Positions 52,988-60,326 of a stretch of 64,000 nucleotides of DNA are shown here, piece by piece. Position 1 is the stretch's first letter; each line of letters starts with the position of its first letter. The DNA is taken from assembly GCA_965230415.1 (NCBI GenBank), contig CBDDKZ010000005.1, forward strand, positions 3,348,001-3,412,000. The letters run 5' to 3'. Below the pieces are notes generated by a model. It made no database searches and had not been told where the DNA came from. It saw only the letters and a program-made list of their open reading frames with translations. A program made the position numbers and the translations under genes. This DNA is from CBDDKZ01 sp965230415 (lineage in GTDB: Bacteria; Bacteroidota; Bacteroidia; Cytophagales; JAAEPT01).

Positions 52988-54700
52988 TTATGCGGGGTTC
53001 AGGTGTCTTTCTTTTCTTTTGTTTAAGTAATGCTCAAACTCTTTCAATGTCAGGCTATTTAGATTCGACTGCTTGGTGAGTCCCCCTTTGCGGCCAGAAA
53101 AAACACCGTAACGCATATCCAGATAACCTGCTTTTTCATGAGCATCCGGGTTAATACTCAGCATCACACCTTTTTCAAGTGCATAAGGGACCCATTTCCA
53201 ATCGATATCCAGGCGCCAGGGGTTAGCGTTTATTTCAATGGCAACGCCATTGTCCGCGCATGCATCTATCACCTTTTTGTGATCTACCGGGTAGCCTTTT
53301 CGCCTCAAATGAAGACGTCCGGTTATGTGACCTAATATGGTCGTGTAAGGGTTTTCAATGGCTTTTATAAGCCTTGCAGTTGATTTTTCCACATCCATGT
53401 TCAGATTGGAATGAATGGATGAAACTATAAAGTCAAATGAAGATAATATATCGTTGCTATAATCTAGTGCTCCATCGTTCAAAATGTCAGACTCTATTCC
53501 TTTAAATATTCTAAAAGGGGCCATTTTTTTGTTGAGCTCGTCAATTTCGAAGTGTTGACGTTCAATACGGTCTTCATCGAGGCCGTTTGCGTAAAAAGCA
53601 CTCACAGAATGGTCGCTGATTCCTAAATATTCATACCCGAGCTCTTTACAATAAGTAGCCATTTCTTCCAGGGTATTCTTGCCGTCGCTAAATGTACTAT
53701 GATTGTGAATGATCCCTTTGAGATCACTGTCTGTTATCAGTGCTGGGACTTCATTTTCAATACGAAATTGATCTTCTATTAAGCCTTCTCTTGTTTCAGG
53801 GGGCATGTAATGCAGGCCAATACTTTGATAAAAAGCCTCATCATTTTTGGAGGAAGCTTTTTGGAGCATTTCATAAATGCTGGTGTTGTTTGATAGAGGG
53901 TGTCCGAGGTGAGCGCCCGATGATGTGAGCTGAATAGATTTTTTGGTGAAATCCTTGGGCTGACAGATGTGTATTGAAACACTGACCAGCGGATTTTCTA
54001 GCTTGCCTCTTACACAATACGGACCAGAATCTTGAGGGTGGTAAGTGAACTTATTTATTCGCTCAAGTAATTGATGTGTTTCTTCCAGATCATTTGAGCT
54101 CACCAAAAGGGCAATTTCCTCAATTATGTCCAACTTTCTGGCTATTTCTCCAACTAGTAGAACTGGGGTGTCATGGAGTATCTTTTTTAGATCATTTTCC
54201 AATCCAATAGCGCTTTCCTCAATCTCGGCAAAGAGGTATTTTCCTTCCTGTTCCTGAGAGAATTTGAGCGCTTCCAAAATACTTTCTTGTGTCTTTTTTC
54301 CAAACCCTTTCTGATTGGAGATAATATCACGCTCACAAGCTTCGAGCAAATGTGGTATGGAAACTATTTCCAGTTCTTGCCAAATAATTCTAATCTTCTT
54401 GGGCCCCAAACCAGGAATTGATAGCATTTTAATCACACCTTCCGGCGTTTCATTAATCAGCTGATCGAGTTCGTCGAAACTACCTGTAGATACAATTTGT
54501 ATAATTTTGCCGGCCAGACTTTTCGAAATACCATCAATTTCACAAAGTTGCTTTTCATCCATATCAACTAAAGGAGTTGCTATTTTTTCTAGTTTAAAAA
54601 CAGCTGTATTATAAGAACGGACCTTAAATTGGTTGCTGTCATGCAATTCCAGCAAACGTGCCGTATCCTTTATTACTCGAACAATTTCTTTATTTGTCAT
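52988..54700 (-). CDS. polX: PolX-like protein: HhH plus PHP domains, polymerase site degenerate
   Basis: A 570-residue protein with the architecture of bacterial family X polymerases. The N-terminal DNA-binding 8-kDa and helix-hairpin-helix parts (ICEIDGISKSLAGKI-like and SIPGLGPKKIRIIW near residue 94) are good. In the polymerase palm, the usual G-S-x-x-R-G and D-x-D residues are replaced: VGEIARKLDIIEEIALLV at ~183-200 has Glu-Ile-Ala where the catalytic aspartates should be. The C-terminal PHP domain (~330-565) is complete: IIHNHSTFSDG, GISDHSVSAF, GIESDI, SSIHSN, GHITGR, and SINPDAHEKAGY. It is likely a 3'-5' exonuclease or phosphatase acting in repair, with little or no polymerase activity. 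Confidence 0.8.
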   Translation of the reverse strand: MTNKEIVRVIKDTARLLELHDSNQFKVRSYNTAVFKLEKIATPLVDMDEKQLCEIDGISKSLAGKIIQIVSTGSFDELDQLINETPEGVIKMLSIPGLGPKKIRIIWQELEIVSIPHLLEACERDIISNQKGFGKKTQESILEALKFSQEQEGKYLFAEIEESAIGLENDLKKILHDTPVLLVGEIARKLDIIEEIALLVSSNDLEETHQLLERINKFTYHPQDSGPYCVRGKLENPLVSVSIHICQPKDFTKKSIQLTSSGAHLGHPLSNNTSIYEMLQKASSKNDEAFYQSIGLHYMPPETREGLIEDQFRIENEVPALITDSDLKGIIHNHSTFSDGKNTLEEMATYCKELGYEYLGISDHSVSAFYANGLDEDRIERQHFEIDELNKKMAPFRIFKGIESDILNDGALDYSNDILSSFDFIVSSIHSNLNMDVEKSTARLIKAIENPYTTILGHITGRLHLRRKGYPVDHKKVIDACADNGVAIEINANPWRLDIDWKWVPYALEKGVMLSINPDAHEKAGYLDMRYGVFSGRKGGLTKQSNLNSLTLKEFEHYLNKRKERHLNPA

Positions 54701-54773
54701 AAGTTCAGTGGGGAATTTAAACTCAATTTACAAAATTGTGAGGATATAGTCAGTGTGGAGGAAGTAAAGAATA

Positions 54774-55295
54774 TTAGCCTATGGCGTTTTCTATCTCGAA
54801 ATCAGTTTCGTTAGATGCCTGTGAATTTTCTATACTAGAATTTTGCCTTGTACTCATCTCCGCTTTCTTTTGAGCTTTCTTTTTGTCACTGTTTGTGACG
54901 TGATGCATTACTTTACTTCCAAAATAAAAGGCAAGCATGATTTCAAAAGCTTCAACAAGCGTTTCAAATTGTCCTCGAAATTGAGCAACTAATAATGACA
55001 TAGAAATAAGTACAATGACAACAACAAGAAGTGTTAATGTTAATATTCCTCGAAATGTTCCTCTGGGCAATCCCAATGTTTCCCATAAATAGGGGTTTTT
55101 TAATTTTGCATTTTCTTCATCTTTTCCCTGTCCCTGGTAAGTGAACTTTTTTAAAAGTCTTTTAACAAAAAATATGCATATGCACATCCAGGTCAGTAAT
55201 ACAATAACACCAATAGTGAAAACAACATAGTCTGTGGTGCTAAACGCTGAATTAGCCAGAGAATTGTCTAGAACTTGTTCGCTTATATTTGCCAT
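54774..55295 (-). CDS. Small membrane protein, holin-like (gene 5 of operon)
   Basis: A 173-residue protein. Hydrophobic segments are at ~23-47 (VFTIGVIVLLTWMCICIFFV) and ~79-103 (LTLTLLVVVIVLISMSLLVA), and a third shorter one at ~112-125 (AFEIMLAFYFGSKV). The last ends in FYFGSK, reminiscent of the FYFGSR stretch of three-helix holins. The C-terminal ~45 residues are Lys/Gln/Ser-rich and cytosolic or extracytosolic, ending DFEIENAIG; a similar tail, DFDINESTVG, ends the neighbour at 55305-55625. The gene lies 9 bases downstream of that neighbour. I recognise no named family; a holin-like role is inference from size, topology and the adjacent amidase. Confidence 0.6.
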   Translation of the reverse strand: MANISEQVLDNSLANSAFSTTDYVVFTIGVIVLLTWMCICIFFVKRLLKKFTYQGQGKDEENAKLKNPYLWETLGLPRGTFRGILTLTLLVVVIVLISMSLLVAQFRGQFETLVEAFEIMLAFYFGSKVMHHVTNSDKKKAQKKAEMSTRQNSSIENSQASNETDFEIENAIG

Positions 55296-55304
55296 GATCG
55301 TTAA

Positions 55305-55625
55305 TTATCCTACAGTTGATTCGTTAATATCAAAATCGCTACTCTCGGGAGTAGTATTCTCTTTTTTTGTTGCGTTTGCTGAGGCACGTCTGGACTGAAT
55401 GTATTTGTAGTCCAGTGTTTTGTATTTAATAATAGCTTCGTTTTCCTCTTTTTCCTCCTTCTTCGCAATATATTTGTTATAAAAAAACTGAAAAGGCCCT
55501 CCTAACGCAGCGGCCAGTATAGCCATTTGTTTCCATTTCCATTCTACCAGATCGTAAGTTTCAATGAGACCAAAAGCCACCAGAATAACGATGGCGATAA
55601 GAACAACTATTAATACATTTTTCAT
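55305..55625 (-). CDS. Small membrane protein (gene 4 of operon)
   Basis: A 106-residue protein with a hydrophobic N-terminal segment at ~2-20 (NVLIVVLIAIVILVAFGLI) and a second weaker one at ~34-50 (MAILAAALGGPFQFFYNKY), followed by a highly charged region (IAKKEEKEENEAIIKYK) and a Ser/Thr/Asn-rich tail ending DFDINESTVG. Its ATG overlaps the amidase stop in an ATGA junction, so translation is coupled. The two-helix, charged-tail layout is like that of phage holins and also of ordinary small membrane proteins. No family was recognised. Confidence 0.6.
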   Translation of the reverse strand: MKNVLIVVLIAIVILVAFGLIETYDLVEWKWKQMAILAAALGGPFQFFYNKYIAKKEEKEENEAIIKYKTLDYKYIQSRRASANATKKENTTPESSDFDINESTVG

Positions 55626-56476
55626 AAATCTATGTATTTACCATAAACCCATCCTTCAATCTCTGTTTTAACCCGATACCATCCGTTTTGGGCCTCAATA
55701 ATGGATACATTTGCTCCTTTTTTAAGAGGTAATGCTACTTTTGTAGCGTTGCCATTACCGGCGGCACGAATATTTAAATTATTGGTATTCACTATACCAG
55801 TATTTACGGTGGATTCTTCATCTTCCGGATCATCGACACTTCTGTTGTCCAGGATTTGAGCTCTCAATGCGTCTATTGGAAAACAGGGGCCTGGATCTTG
55901 TTTGCGTCCCGGAGATATTTCATCATGCCCTACTACATATTTTATAGGAAATGTAGCCTTTAACGCCAGGCAAATTTCACGCACAACTTCCAATTGTTGT
56001 TCTTTATAAGAGTGCCAGTACTTCGGTGAGTGTTCGTTCTTATGAGTAAGGAATTGGGCATCGTTTTTAGCCACTGTTTGTCCCCATTTGGTCTTAATAT
56101 TCCCTTCGGCGTCCTCGAACAAATAACCGGGGTTTACAATTTCTATGCCTATGGCGTATTTGTTAAGCCTTTCTCTTCCGGCATATTTACTCGATCCGGC
56201 ATGCCAGGCTATGTGTGTGAAAGGTACCAGCTGTTCGATAATATAATTCTCCTTTTCTCCACCAACAACCAGGTGTGCCGATGCTTTTACTTGAGGGTTT
56301 ATTAAAGTACTGACGGCACCTCCAAGCGTTGTGCCTCCTGTGTAATGAATAACAATTGTATCGGGAAGTCCGGATTTAAAGGCACCACTGGTCTTACTTG
56401 TTCCCATCCTTTTAGTTTCCATACTCCAGCTATGAGATTCTGGTAATTCCAGAATACTTTTATCTTTTATATTCAT
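55622..56476 (-). CDS. N-acetylmuramoyl-L-alanine amidase (Amidase_2) with SH3 domain
   Basis: A 284-residue zinc amidase that would cut the bond between MurNAc and the stem peptide. The PGRP/T7-lysozyme fold has zinc ligands in TIVIHYTGG (first His), IAWHAGSS (substrate-side His) and VVGHDEISPGRKQDPGP (second His and the Asp-x-Gly-Pro region); IGIEIVNPG is also characteristic. Residues ~230-282 form a bacterial SH3 domain (NLNIRAAGNGNATKVALPL, WYRVKTEIEGWVYGKYI). There is no signal peptide, unlike housekeeping amidases, so export needs another route, as with phage endolysins. It lies 2 bases after one lipoprotein gene and overlaps the next membrane protein gene. Confidence 0.9.
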   Translation of the reverse strand: MNIKDKSILELPESHSWSMETKRMGTSKTSGAFKSGLPDTIVIHYTGGTTLGGAVSTLINPQVKASAHLVVGGEKENYIIEQLVPFTHIAWHAGSSKYAGRERLNKYAIGIEIVNPGYLFEDAEGNIKTKWGQTVAKNDAQFLTHKNEHSPKYWHSYKEQQLEVVREICLALKATFPIKYVVGHDEISPGRKQDPGPCFPIDALRAQILDNRSVDDPEDEESTVNTGIVNTNNLNIRAAGNGNATKVALPLKKGANVSIIEAQNGWYRVKTEIEGWVYGKYIDL

Positions 56477-56478
56477 AA

Positions 56479-57771
56479 TTAAATTGGTTCTTCTATAACT
56501 ATATGGCGTTTATCAAAATACCCTGTTACCCAGATACTCCATTCTTTACAATTATTATGGTCTTTCGATTTCTGGTACAATGCCTTTACAAACTTGTCCA
56601 ACTGCTTCTGCTGATAAGCTAAAGTTCTGTGTTTAAAAAACGCAGAATCCAAATAAGAGAGGTCCGTTTCTGCCATTTCGTTGATGTACTCAAACTCCGA
56701 TTCATCTATTTCTCCGTCGTAAAGAATATGTTGCCTGTCATAAAAATATTTAGAAGGAGAGATGATTACTCTTTTTATCTCTTGCCCAGGTACTAAAGGC
56801 AATAACTTGAAAAAACCCAGCAGTGTTTCCTCGGCATTTATTCTGGCGTGCTCTAAAATGTTACGCTCAAGTGCTTCTTCACGCAATTGTTTGACACATG
56901 CACTTTTCACTTTCTGAATGTCGTTATAACTTAACTTGCGAGCTTTTTGTGCATCGATTAATTGAAAACCTAAAATAGTATCCTGTCCGATCGCCACCTC
57001 ACCCAAAGTGTCTTTGCCGTCATTAAATCGCGGCAAATGGAAATAAGGGTTGATGCTAACCTCAAATAAGATAGGATTGAGGTCTAGCAAGAAAATGGTA
57101 TCCTTATTACCTGAAAGAAATATATTTTCCTGATCAATACCAGCCAGATCAAAGCCTGCTCTCACACATCCTCTGCCAATATAAATTAAGTCTTGCTTAG
57201 CAGTTTCTTCTTCAGCGATGCTTGTTAATAATTCATTGTATTTAGCAAAATGTTTTTGCTTAAACGAAGCCCATTGTTCATTCAAAATTTCGTCAAAGGC
57301 AGCTTTGCTGTTTCCTTCAGCTATCTTTCTGATAGTTTTGAAACCTGTTTCTTTATGATCAATCTTCGATTTTCTTATCGCCTTGAAAAAACGTCTCTTT
57401 TTTCTTCTTTTTAGGCGTTTTTGAAGTTTGACAAATTTTAGTGAGTCTTTGAGGTCAGTTTTTCTGTTGTCGAAACGTCTGTTTAGTTTGTTAAATTCTT
57501 CTTCATATTGTTTTTGTAGCTGATCTTCTATAGTGGCGATGTTATTTTGAATGTCTTCGTATTGTTTTTGTAGTACAACTCCTTGGGAATCATAGGAGAT
57601 CTTAGTTAAGCCTTCTATCACCTCTCCATAATACTCGGCAGTTATCAATTCTCCAATGGATTTTACTTCCTGAATTGAGACCACTGTTTGATCTAATTCA
57701 TTTATTTTTCTTTTACAGGAAGTAACTGTTAGCGCAAAAGTTAATAGAAAAAAGAGAAAATAGAATTTCAT
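56479..57771 (-). CDS. DUF4230-like lipoprotein with coiled coil
   Basis: A 430-residue lipoprotein: MKFYFLFFLLTFALTVTSCK places the lipid-bearing Cys at 19. Residues ~70-130 form a charged coiled coil with a striking basic cluster (KLQKRLKRRKKRRFFKAIRK). Residues ~175-360 resemble DUF4230 (IGRGCVRAGFDLAGIDQENI; LDLNPILFEVSINPYF; LREEALERNILEHARI). A second such domain-like start (IQEVKSIGELITAEYYGEV) is at the N-terminus, suggesting that the coiled coil is an insertion in one domain. Function of DUF4230 is unknown. It overlaps the upstream lipoprotein gene by one base (TAATG). In this operon it could span the periplasm. Confidence 0.65.
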   Translation of the reverse strand: MKFYFLFFLLTFALTVTSCKRKINELDQTVVSIQEVKSIGELITAEYYGEVIEGLTKISYDSQGVVLQKQYEDIQNNIATIEDQLQKQYEEEFNKLNRRFDNRKTDLKDSLKFVKLQKRLKRRKKRRFFKAIRKSKIDHKETGFKTIRKIAEGNSKAAFDEILNEQWASFKQKHFAKYNELLTSIAEEETAKQDLIYIGRGCVRAGFDLAGIDQENIFLSGNKDTIFLLDLNPILFEVSINPYFHLPRFNDGKDTLGEVAIGQDTILGFQLIDAQKARKLSYNDIQKVKSACVKQLREEALERNILEHARINAEETLLGFFKLLPLVPGQEIKRVIISPSKYFYDRQHILYDGEIDESEFEYINEMAETDLSYLDSAFFKHRTLAYQQKQLDKFVKALYQKSKDHNNCKEWSIWVTGYFDKRHIVIEEPI

Positions 57772-58352
57772 TATTGGTTTATTTCAGACTTGAATTTAAT
57801 GGTGACCTTGTCGTAATCGAACTTGAGCAGGAATTGATGAAGGAAATTTTTCGTTTTGATTTCAGCTTGTTCTTTAACGTTCAGAATTCGAATCTTGTTA
57901 ATTATATCTCGTTCTGCCAATCTGAAAGCCTCATCGAGATCTTGTACTTTGTGTCTGGATTTTCTGTTATCAAATTTTGAGAGTGGGTATATCTGTTTCA
58001 TTTTGGTATGTGGATAATCGAAGCTTATCAATTCTATTGGTGGTAATAAAAGGGTTATGGAATCACCGTTCATTACAACACTTTCGCCATTAATTTTGCG
58101 CATATCAATCCCGTACTTAGCGGTGGCTTCTGTGTCGAACAATAGACATCTGTTTTTTGGGTTAACAATCCGGAACCTTCTTTTGCCTTTGTTGTTATCT
58201 ATATAGTTATAAGATACGATTTTATTCAATACTACTTCCGTTGTCGCCAATTTAGCAGCAGATTGAATTTTAGAAACTAAAAATCGTTTTTCTTCAGATT
58301 TGTTACATCCAAAAAGTAAAAGACACCATGTGCAAAATACTATCGGTCTCAT
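57771..58352 (-). CDS. DUF4230-like lipoprotein (first gene of operon)
   Basis: A 193-residue lipoprotein, MRPIVFCTWCLLLFGCNKSE, with the lipidated Cys near residue 16. The mature protein fits the short form of DUF4230: KIQSAAKLATTEVVLNKIVS at the start, then YGIDMRKINGESVVMNGD and LLPPIELISFDYPH, and an amphipathic C-terminal helix (DEAFRLAERDIINKIRIL). It shares this pattern with the next gene, so the two may be partners or paralogs. A promoter matching the phylum consensus lies 23-52 bases upstream, and this gene starts a tightly packed five-gene unit. Function unknown. Confidence 0.65.
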   Translation of the reverse strand: MRPIVFCTWCLLLFGCNKSEEKRFLVSKIQSAAKLATTEVVLNKIVSYNYIDNNKGKRRFRIVNPKNRCLLFDTEATAKYGIDMRKINGESVVMNGDSITLLLPPIELISFDYPHTKMKQIYPLSKFDNRKSRHKVQDLDEAFRLAERDIINKIRILNVKEQAEIKTKNFLHQFLLKFDYDKVTIKFKSEINQ

Positions 58353-58374
58353 TTTTCGTTAATAATTAAAGCGC

Positions 58375-58404
58375 CAAATCTAAAACTATTATTCACATGT
58401 CCAA
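58375..58404 (-). promoter_or_regulatory. Promoter of the DUF4230-amidase operon
   Basis: On the minus strand TTG (58404-58402), 19 bases, then TAGATTTG (58382-58375), an exact TAnnTTTG box. Leader of about 15-20 bases to the ATG at 58352. Confidence 0.6.
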
Positions 58405-58597
58405 GGAAAAGAATTACAATGTATGATCCGTTTTTAGTACTTATAAAAATCCTTTTAGTCTTTTAAAATAGTACAAAGCTCGAATTATATAGTGTGCAGA
58501 TCGAAACTTCCTTTTTTTAACTCTTATATTTTATAAATTCATATTGTCTTACTAATCCCTTTAACACCAATAATTACCAAATTAAATCACAAGAGAA

Positions 58598-59293
58598 GTG
58601 GGAATACGCGAAGAACAGTGGATGCAGAAGTACGATCTTCTGAAAGAATATTACAAAGAACACGGAGACTCAGACGTACCTAGTCACTCTAAAGATTACC
58701 CCCAATTAGGGAGATGGGTATCTAAGCTGAGAATGAATGAACACAAATTGAGCGCGAAACAAATAAGTCTGCTCAATAAGCTAGATTTTAGCTGGTCCAA
58801 AGATGTGCAGGAGAAAAAGCATGCACGTTTTATGGAACGGTATCGAGAACTATTAGCCTACAAACGAAAATATGGTACGGCCAATGTCCCCTCGAAAGTC
58901 AAAGAAGAAAAATACCGCCAACTTGGTAGATGGCTGGAGGTATTGAGAGTATCAGAGCGCCAGGAAAAATTGGAACCCTGGAAAAAAGAAATGCTGACTA
59001 AGGCCGGAGTATTATGGTCATCTCAAATGAAAGATCAGGAATCGGAACGTTGGACCGATATGTATAAACGTTTGGTGAACTTTGTAGCGAAATACGGACA
59101 TGCAAACGTCCCGGAGAACTGGGAGAATGATATTGAACTGGCAAAATGGGTGGTAGCTCAAAGAAGGAGAAAAAGACCCCTTGATGCCATGCGCAAGAAG
59201 CTATTAGAAGATCTTAATTTCAGATGGAACAATGAGCCTTTAGAAAGATCCAGGGACTCCAAAGGAAGGTATAGAGCAATTAGCGATGATTAA
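58598..59293 (+). CDS. Orphan helicase-associated-domain protein
   Basis: A 231-residue protein made of three helicase-associated (HA, PF03457) repeats and nothing else. Each has W-x-x-x-Y-x-x-L-x-x-Y near its start, then HGDSDVPSHSKDYPQLGRW, GTANVPSKVKEEKYRQLGRW or GHANVPENWENDIELAKW, and ends with a hydrophobic-x-W. I chose GTG 58598 (MGIREEQWMQKYDLL) over the ATG at 58622, because the Trp at residue 8 belongs to the first repeat. HA repeats are normally found C-terminal to superfamily 2 helicases and are thought to bind nucleic acid; here no helicase is attached or adjacent. Very basic overall. Divergent from the amidase operon. Confidence 0.75.
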   Translation: MGIREEQWMQKYDLLKEYYKEHGDSDVPSHSKDYPQLGRWVSKLRMNEHKLSAKQISLLNKLDFSWSKDVQEKKHARFMERYRELLAYKRKYGTANVPSKVKEEKYRQLGRWLEVLRVSERQEKLEPWKKEMLTKAGVLWSSQMKDQESERWTDMYKRLVNFVAKYGHANVPENWENDIELAKWVVAQRRRKRPLDAMRKKLLEDLNFRWNNEPLERSRDSKGRYRAISDD

Positions 59294-59350
59294 TAGCGCT
59301 GAAACATTTTTGAGTAAATACGTACATAAAAGTAGTGTCTATCCAAAAAA

Positions 59351-59887
59351 ATGACGAGTGAGCCTGTTTTAATGACCGAAGAGGATAATGATGGGATTTT
59401 ACTGTCATACAAAGGACCTGTTAGTTCTGATGTATTAGCGGATCTTGGCAGTAAAATTGACAAAAGCGATCTTTTGGACGAAAGGTATACACGTAAAGTA
59501 TTCAAGGTATTTATGGAAATGGCTCTGAATATTTCCTATTATTCTTCTGAGTATTATGATGAGGAAATAAAAAAGAACCTGGATAGGGTAGGGAGTTTAT
59601 TAGTTCAGGCTCACGATTACGTCATTGAAGTGATTTCGGGTAACTTGCTTAAGAATGATGAAGTAAACGAACTCATTGAAAAGTGTAAATACATCAACTC
59701 ATTATCTCGGCGTGAATTAAGAAACTACAAAATTTCACAGAGATTGACTCCTTCAAATAATGGGTTTGGAGGAAATATTGGATTAATTGTGATGGTTTTA
59801 ACATCTAGCAATCCAATAGCATTTGATATAGAAAAGGTCGACGAAAGCTTTTCATATTTGACATTAAAGGTTACCTTAAATAGGTGA
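59351..59887 (+). CDS. siaB: SiaB-type protein kinase (DUF6272)
   Basis: A 178-residue cytosolic protein of the SiaB family, whose Pseudomonas member phosphorylates SiaC. It resembles a GHKL-type kinase: VFKVFMEMALNISYYS near residue 55 has the N-box Glu and Asn, and FGGNIGLIVMVL near residue 137 the Gly-rich part. The N-terminus (DGILLSYKGPVSSDVLADLG) and ELIEKCKYINSLSRRELRNY fit the family. It precedes the siaC-like gene by 6 bases and is convergent with a SpoIIE phosphatase gene, so kinase, target and phosphatase are grouped. Many Bacteroidota carry this pair; its output in them is not established. Confidence 0.8.
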   Translation: MTSEPVLMTEEDNDGILLSYKGPVSSDVLADLGSKIDKSDLLDERYTRKVFKVFMEMALNISYYSSEYYDEEIKKNLDRVGSLLVQAHDYVIEVISGNLLKNDEVNELIEKCKYINSLSRRELRNYKISQRLTPSNNGFGGNIGLIVMVLTSSNPIAFDIEKVDESFSYLTLKVTLNR

Positions 59888-59893
59888 GAGATT

Positions 59894-60289
59894 ATGGAGG
59901 ATTTATTAATAGAAGGTTCCAAAAGTGTTTATTTTGTTCCTACTGTAAAGTTTGAGGCAGCTACCGGAAACTGCGAAATCTACGGTGAATCATACCTGGA
60001 AGATACTTCAGAGTTTTATACGCCGGTATTTCGTTGGGTTAAAGAATACTTTAAGTATAAATCTACAGGTTCACTTGAGCTTAAAATCAAGTTGAGTTAC
60101 TTTAATACAAGCTCTTCCAGAGCTCTCAGTGTTCTTTTGCAAATTCTTAAAGAGTACGATGATCAGGGTAAGGATGTATCTGTCGTCTGGTATTATAAAA
60201 GTAACGATGATGATATGGTTGAGGAAATCGAAGATTTCATGGACGAAACCGGATTGGATATAATTACTTATCCAGTGGACGAATTTTGA
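59894..60289 (+). CDS. siaC: SiaC family regulatory phosphoprotein (DUF1987)
   Basis: A 131-residue cytosolic protein (PF09345). The expected phosphorylation loop is present: Thr72 in SYFNTSSSRALSV, corresponding to the phosphorylated Thr68 of Pseudomonas SiaC. EGSKSVYFVPTVKFEAATG near the start and the acidic end (EEIEDFMDETGLDIITYPVD) are typical. In Pseudomonas, unphosphorylated SiaC activates the diguanylate cyclase SiaD; no GGDEF gene is in this window, so the downstream partner here is unknown. Tight linkage to siaB and a SpoIIE phosphatase supports a partner-switching role. Confidence 0.85.
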   Translation: MEDLLIEGSKSVYFVPTVKFEAATGNCEIYGESYLEDTSEFYTPVFRWVKEYFKYKSTGSLELKIKLSYFNTSSSRALSVLLQILKEYDDQGKDVSVVWYYKSNDDDMVEEIEDFMDETGLDIITYPVDEF

Positions 60290-60326
60290 TTATTATTAAC
60301 CAACACAAGTATGCACAAAGAAATAC

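Noticed and set aside
54774..58352. Remnant prophage
   Set aside because: Only lysis-like genes are present; there is no integrase, capsid, tail or attachment site, and neighbours are housekeeping genes.
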